Shown: piece by piece, positions 59,963 through 64,000 of the stretch | Position numbering within the stretch: position 1 is the stretch's first letter | Layout: the number at the start of each line of letters is the position of its first letter | NCBI GenBank assembly: GCA_963573385.1 | Contig: CAUYLG010052017.1 | Location: forward strand, 1-64,000 | Length of the DNA stretch: 64,000 nucleotides | Direction: 5' to 3' | Origin: Cacajao melanocephalus | Lineage: Eukaryota > Chordata > Mammalia > Primates > Pitheciidae | Translations under genes and position numbers: made by a program | The notes under the pieces: generated by a model | What the model was told of the DNA's origin: nothing | The model's database searches: none | What the model saw: only the letters and a program-made list of their open reading frames with translations

Positions 59963-60899
59963 ATAAATATTGCTCCAGCCATGGGGTGGGTGCAAATACA
60001 GATCATGCTCACCACAGAAGAAGACAAAACAATACCACCTGATCAACAGAATAAGAGCCATGTGAGTGCAGCACTAAATGCTTTTTGATGAAACTCTAAC
60101 AATGCACAACTTAGATGATCAATGTGAAGAAACTTGGGTCATTTGAAGTAGGGAAGAGTCAATGAGACTTTTGAGACCTAGCAATAAAATGGACGGACAA
60201 TTGCTATAATCCTTGATTGTCTCCAAGCATGCCTGGTCTTGGGAAACCAAATAGTACTACTTATTTATTATAGCTGGATTTCTGTCTTTATTTCCCTAAC
60301 TTGGAAACAATTTTAATTTAAAAAGAGGAAAAACTTTGAATTATTTCTGCAAAAAATAGGATGCAATCTGATGAGTTTAGGAAAAAATAAAAGGTATGTA
60401 CACTACATGTTGCTGAGACAGTGAAATTTGAAATTAAAAATCATACACAGCAAAAAGGGAGATTGTCCCCCAGAAAGATGGCATTCCTGGAGATAGAACA
60501 TATAAAATGAAATGGAGTATCAACAATTAATACCAAAAGCCTTAAAAATACACAATTGATTAGAAGAAGTACTGGGAAGGCAAATCAAAATAAATAGTGG
60601 AAATTTTAGTGGCACAAAAAGACAATTCTTTACACTTACATCAATTATTTTGAATGTTATATTCTGTAAGAGAGGGATATGAAGAAAAATATAATGACTT
60701 TCTGCAATTATAAACCTAACAATGTATTGTACTTTATACAAAGGAATTTGCTTCACTGAAGCATGTAATCTGTATTGTCATTATTAACTGAACAAAAAAT
60801 TTCACTTCCTCCTAACCAGCTTACTCACACATATTTTCATTCTAGAGAAGAGAATTAAACTTGTTTATTCACAGTAATAATTCAAATAGATCTGAATTA
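59963..60899. other. Unassigned DNA
   Basis: No repeat or gene recognised; AT-rich from 60300 onward. Confidence 0.4.
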
Positions 60900-61010
60900 T
60901 TAAGCATATTCATTCAACAAATATTGTATTAACATTATACACTATACTAGATGTATCTTAGACAAAGAAATGTATAAGCATGTGTTTTGGTCTTAAAGAG
61001 TTTTAAACCT
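60900..61010 (-). mobile_element. L2 LINE 3'-end relic
   Basis: Reverse L2 end: 'atattcattcaacaaatatt', 'cactatactagatgtatctt', 'agacaaagaaatgtataagc' and 'ggtcttaaagagttttaaac'. Low identity but correct order. Confidence 0.6.
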
Positions 61011-61458
61011 GGCAAAAGGAACAGTATATTTGCACAAATACTATATATGCCATTTCAGTGATATTGGCAAGCAGTAAGAAGAAGAGAATACATCTTACTG
61101 ACATGATCAAGAAATACTTTATAAAGGAGACTATTGTTTAGTTTAACATCAAAAGATGGAGTATATGAAGTTTAGCTCAAAATATTAATAATGTTCAAAT
61201 ATAGATAACATTGCAAGGGATTTTTATATGCTTTTAATCTTTCTGCATTTTCTGTTTCCTTTAAATGAACGTGTCCATTTTACAAAATGAAGAAAGCAAT
61301 AAAATCATTAAAGCAAGTAAAGAGACTGAAGACATGGTAAACTTTAAGGAGAAAATTAAGGGAATATGTACATTCAGAAGATTTTGGAAGTAAATGGGGA
61401 AAATTTTAGGTTTGAATGATAAAATTGTGACAAATCCCAAGTCAACAAGTGATTTAAG
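61011..61458. other. Unassigned AT-rich DNA
   Basis: No recognised feature. Confidence 0.4.
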
Positions 61459-61473
61459 AAAAAAGATGACGAA

Positions 61474-61774
61474 GGTCAGGATTCATGGCTCATGCTTGTA
61501 ATCCCAGCACTTTGGGAGGCAGAGGCAGGAGGATTTCTTGAGCCCAGGCATTTGAGACCAGCCTAGGTAATGTAGTGAGACCCCCAATTCTATTAAAAAT
61601 TAGCCAGGTTTGGTGCATGCACAGGTAATCCTAGCTACTTGGCAGACTTAGATGGGAGAAATGCTTGCCCCCAGGAGGTTGAGGATGCCATAATTGCACC
61701 ACTGTACTCCAGTCTGGGTGACAGAAAAAAAACCCTGTCTCAAAAAATCATAATAAAAACATAAACTTTTTTTT
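61474..61774 (+). mobile_element. Old Alu (AluJ-like) with TSD
   Basis: Complete dimer: 'cttgtaatcccagcactttg', 'tttgagaccagcctaggtaa', 'taatcctagctacttggcag' and 'ccactgtactccagtctggg', with a degenerate A-rich tail. Flanks 'aaaaaagatgacgaa' (61459-61473) and 'aaaaagatgatgaa' (61775-61788) are the target-site duplication. Divergence fits AluJ. Confidence 0.95.
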
Positions 61775-61788
61775 AAAAAGATGATGAA

Positions 61789-63824
61789 TCTAATTTTAGG
61801 CTCATTGAGTTTGGGCTATGGCAACCTAAATGCCCATCAGTGTGTGAAGTGAAGGCTACTCCAGGTAGAGGAGCAAGGGCTGGACTTGGAGTCAAGCATA
61901 AGTGTGATCTTTGGATACATGGGACATAACCAACATCTGATGAAGATGAATACAGAAGTATCTTGAAGAGTAAACTTTGGGTAATGCTTCCATAGAAGGT
62001 TCAAGTCTTATCCAATATCTGTTTGAAATTAGCTCAATCCTTGGCAGACTATCACTGTTTCTACATATTTTGTTTTCCTGTAGCACTGACTGAGCCATTA
62101 GTACTAACCTTATAATAATTTTGGAAACATTTTGAATTAGGAGGAGAAAAATATGCCTTTGTCTCCTCCTTCCTTAGAAGAAATAAGACAAGTAGTATGG
62201 TGTATTTATTGATTTCTCATAATAGCAAAATAAAAAGCCTGACCTTAGCCCTGGGACACACTGCTCTGCTGTATACTTTATGGCCATACAAAAGGGTTGT
62301 CAGCATGATCACATTTAATTTCTGTAATGCCTAACAGAGCTAACTTCATGGAAATTGTGACAGCTCCTTGACATCAGCGACACTCACCGACTACTTATTC
62401 ACTCATTGAGAGTAAATGAGCGTCAGCTGCCAGGAAATGGAGTGAACAATGTTGAAACCATACAAGACACTTTGCTTTAAATGATAATTTCAAGTACTCA
62501 ATCTCAGGCACCTGCTGGTTTTGTTTTATAATTTCGAAAGCAAAATAAGTGGGTTCTGTCAAATGAAAAGGTTATATTTCTGCTTGTTGAATTAAACACT
62601 GGAGGTCAAAGTAATAGCATAGATTCCACATAACGATACAAAAGAGACAAAACATAAACATAAATGCTATATATTTATGGCTAGGCTTAATCAACTTAAT
62701 CAACAGACTATGGCAATATGACTGAAATTTTTCAGTCTTCTCAATAACAAGTAACAATATTCCATTATCTTTCTTCATAGAAGTTGACATTGTACAATTT
62801 GAAAGGGTCATTCTTGGTTTCCCTATCAAAAATGTCCTTATGTCAATTCCTTCAATGTAGAAAAGTTCTATGACTACTAAAATAATCTAAATGAAAATGT
62901 CTTGATGTAATAATAGTATTATATTCCATGTAGAACTCATGTCACTTTTTACATCTATAATGTTCATCCATACATACAATATAATTCACAGTTGGAAAGA
63001 GGATTTATGATATGACTCATTCTAATTATTCTGATATCACACTCATTCACATTCATAGGCAGAATAATACTAACTCTATTAATAATAATTATACCACAAT
63101 AGTCAATGGTTGGATGCCAACAATGCAATTAAGACTTTAGCAAATTTATGACTGCAATCAAAAATGCATACATACATACTAATGTTCTACCTAAATCAGA
63201 GGTTTACCTTTAAGTTGATCTCAGGGAATAACAACAGCTGATATTCCTGCTTTATAGATTATGTTTTACTTTTCTCAAGTCAAATGAAATCTTTATTCTC
63301 AACATGATAAGTGTTGACCACTGTACTAAATTCTATAGATTCATAACACTTGGAAGAAGTTAGCTCACCACTTAAGACTTTTTCAACAGTATTCATGGCA
63401 GATTTTTAAAAATCTACTACTGCCTAGTCACCAGCAGTAAGGATAAGTTGTATCAGTATTTTCACTATGCCAGTTATTCAACTGTGCTCACTATGAATTA
63501 AAATGTGTTACATCTACCACATTTCATTCTATCTTATTTTTGTGGATACAGATATTAATAATTATAATAACAGAAATAATAATTAAGCATATTCATTATC
63601 ATCCATGATATGCAAACCTCAACTATTCATGAAAGTTTACATACCTGTCTTATTTCTTCCTGACTTTACACTGAACATCTGTAGTTCACTACTGACATAA
63701 CTTGGCTCAGAGATCCTACACCATCTTAGAGAGTCATTTTTTCTGCATAACATTACAATACTAAGTGTGTTAATACAGTTCAGGCACTGGGGCAACATCA
63801 TGAGGTGGCTGATAATTTGGCTTT
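61789..63824. other. 2 kb single-copy-looking DNA
   Basis: No gene or nameable repeat. 62250-62460 is more balanced and holds 'tgacagctccttgacatcag' with homeodomain-cofactor-like TGACAG and TGACATCA words, which might be regulatory. 62880-63800 is very AT-rich. Open frames on the minus strand at 61892-62098 and 62572-62829 have no domains. Confidence 0.38.
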
Positions 63825-63960
63825 CAGAGTAAGAGTTATGTTTGATCTAGGGCAAGGCGTTTAATCTCTGAATCAATTTCCTCATTGGTAAAATGAAAAT
63901 AATAATAATATCAACCATCTGATAATATTAAGGTATGGAAGAAGTATAATAATATGCAAA
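63825..63960 (-). mobile_element. MIR SINE relic, reverse
   Basis: Reverse MIR: 'tgatctagggcaaggcgttt', 'aatctctgaatcaatttcct' and 'cattggtaaaatgaaaataa', then 'taataatatcaacc', matching the 'cttgggcaagttacttaacc ... cctcatctgtaaaatgggga' series. Confidence 0.82.
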
Positions 63961-64000
63961 ATGGTCAGCCCTAGTTTCTAACCATATAGTAAAATGAATA

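Overview
The window is primate nuclear DNA, almost certainly human. It is AT-rich, lacks CpG islands, and contains Alu elements of J and S type, primate L1 (L1P), a THE1 LTR and a MER2 element. No bacterial, viral-genome or organellar gene is present. I found no protein-coding gene, tRNA, rRNA or CRISPR array. The longer open frames are mostly shadows of L1 ORF2 (both strands), Alu or microsatellites. The setting is a gene desert or the inside of a very long intron.

Layout. 1-3.1 kb: an L1P end cut by the window edge, three Alus, MIR and L2 relics and an ancient solo LTR. 3.4-5.5 kb: an unnamed old repeat, an MLT1-like piece, a MIR and a mirrored (CT)n(GT)n(GA)n microsatellite. 7.9-10.8 kb: an old sense L1 broken by an Alu, a CA run, an AT-rich palindromic tract and a small L1P 3' end. 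11.4-15.1 kb: a MIR with an internal 88-bp duplication, a 73-bp tandem duplication and an 87-bp hairpin. 16.7-22.2 kb: two Alu-type copies, MIR, L2, an old L1 and an 800-bp L1P with clear target-site duplications. 22.2-28.9 kb: mostly single-copy-looking DNA with CA and AT runs. 28.9-32.7 kb: two MIRs, a near full-length MER2, an AluS and an L1M tail. 36.9-38.6 kb: two adjacent hairpins followed by a 5'-inverted L1P. 39.9-41.6 kb: an L1M tail and a solo THE1 LTR. 43.2-47.3 kb: an L2-like piece and a long old L1 split by an Alu. 47.3-54.2 kb: mostly single-copy-looking. 54.2-64 kb: DNA-transposon relics (one is MER5A), two L1P copies (one 5'-inverted), two AluJ, L2 and MIRs.

Nothing here works together as a gene system. 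The best leads are structural: an 87-bp near-perfect hairpin (14970-15056), and two neighbouring 33-bp hairpins whose stems differ by paired changes (36912-36944 and 36988-37020). Others are two independent twin-primed L1 insertions lying as 0.75-kb direct repeats 21 kb apart, a few exon-like splice-site pairs, and one 72-codon open frame on the minus strand (30914-31137). Repeat family names come from remembered consensus patterns, not from a search; subfamily names are tentative.
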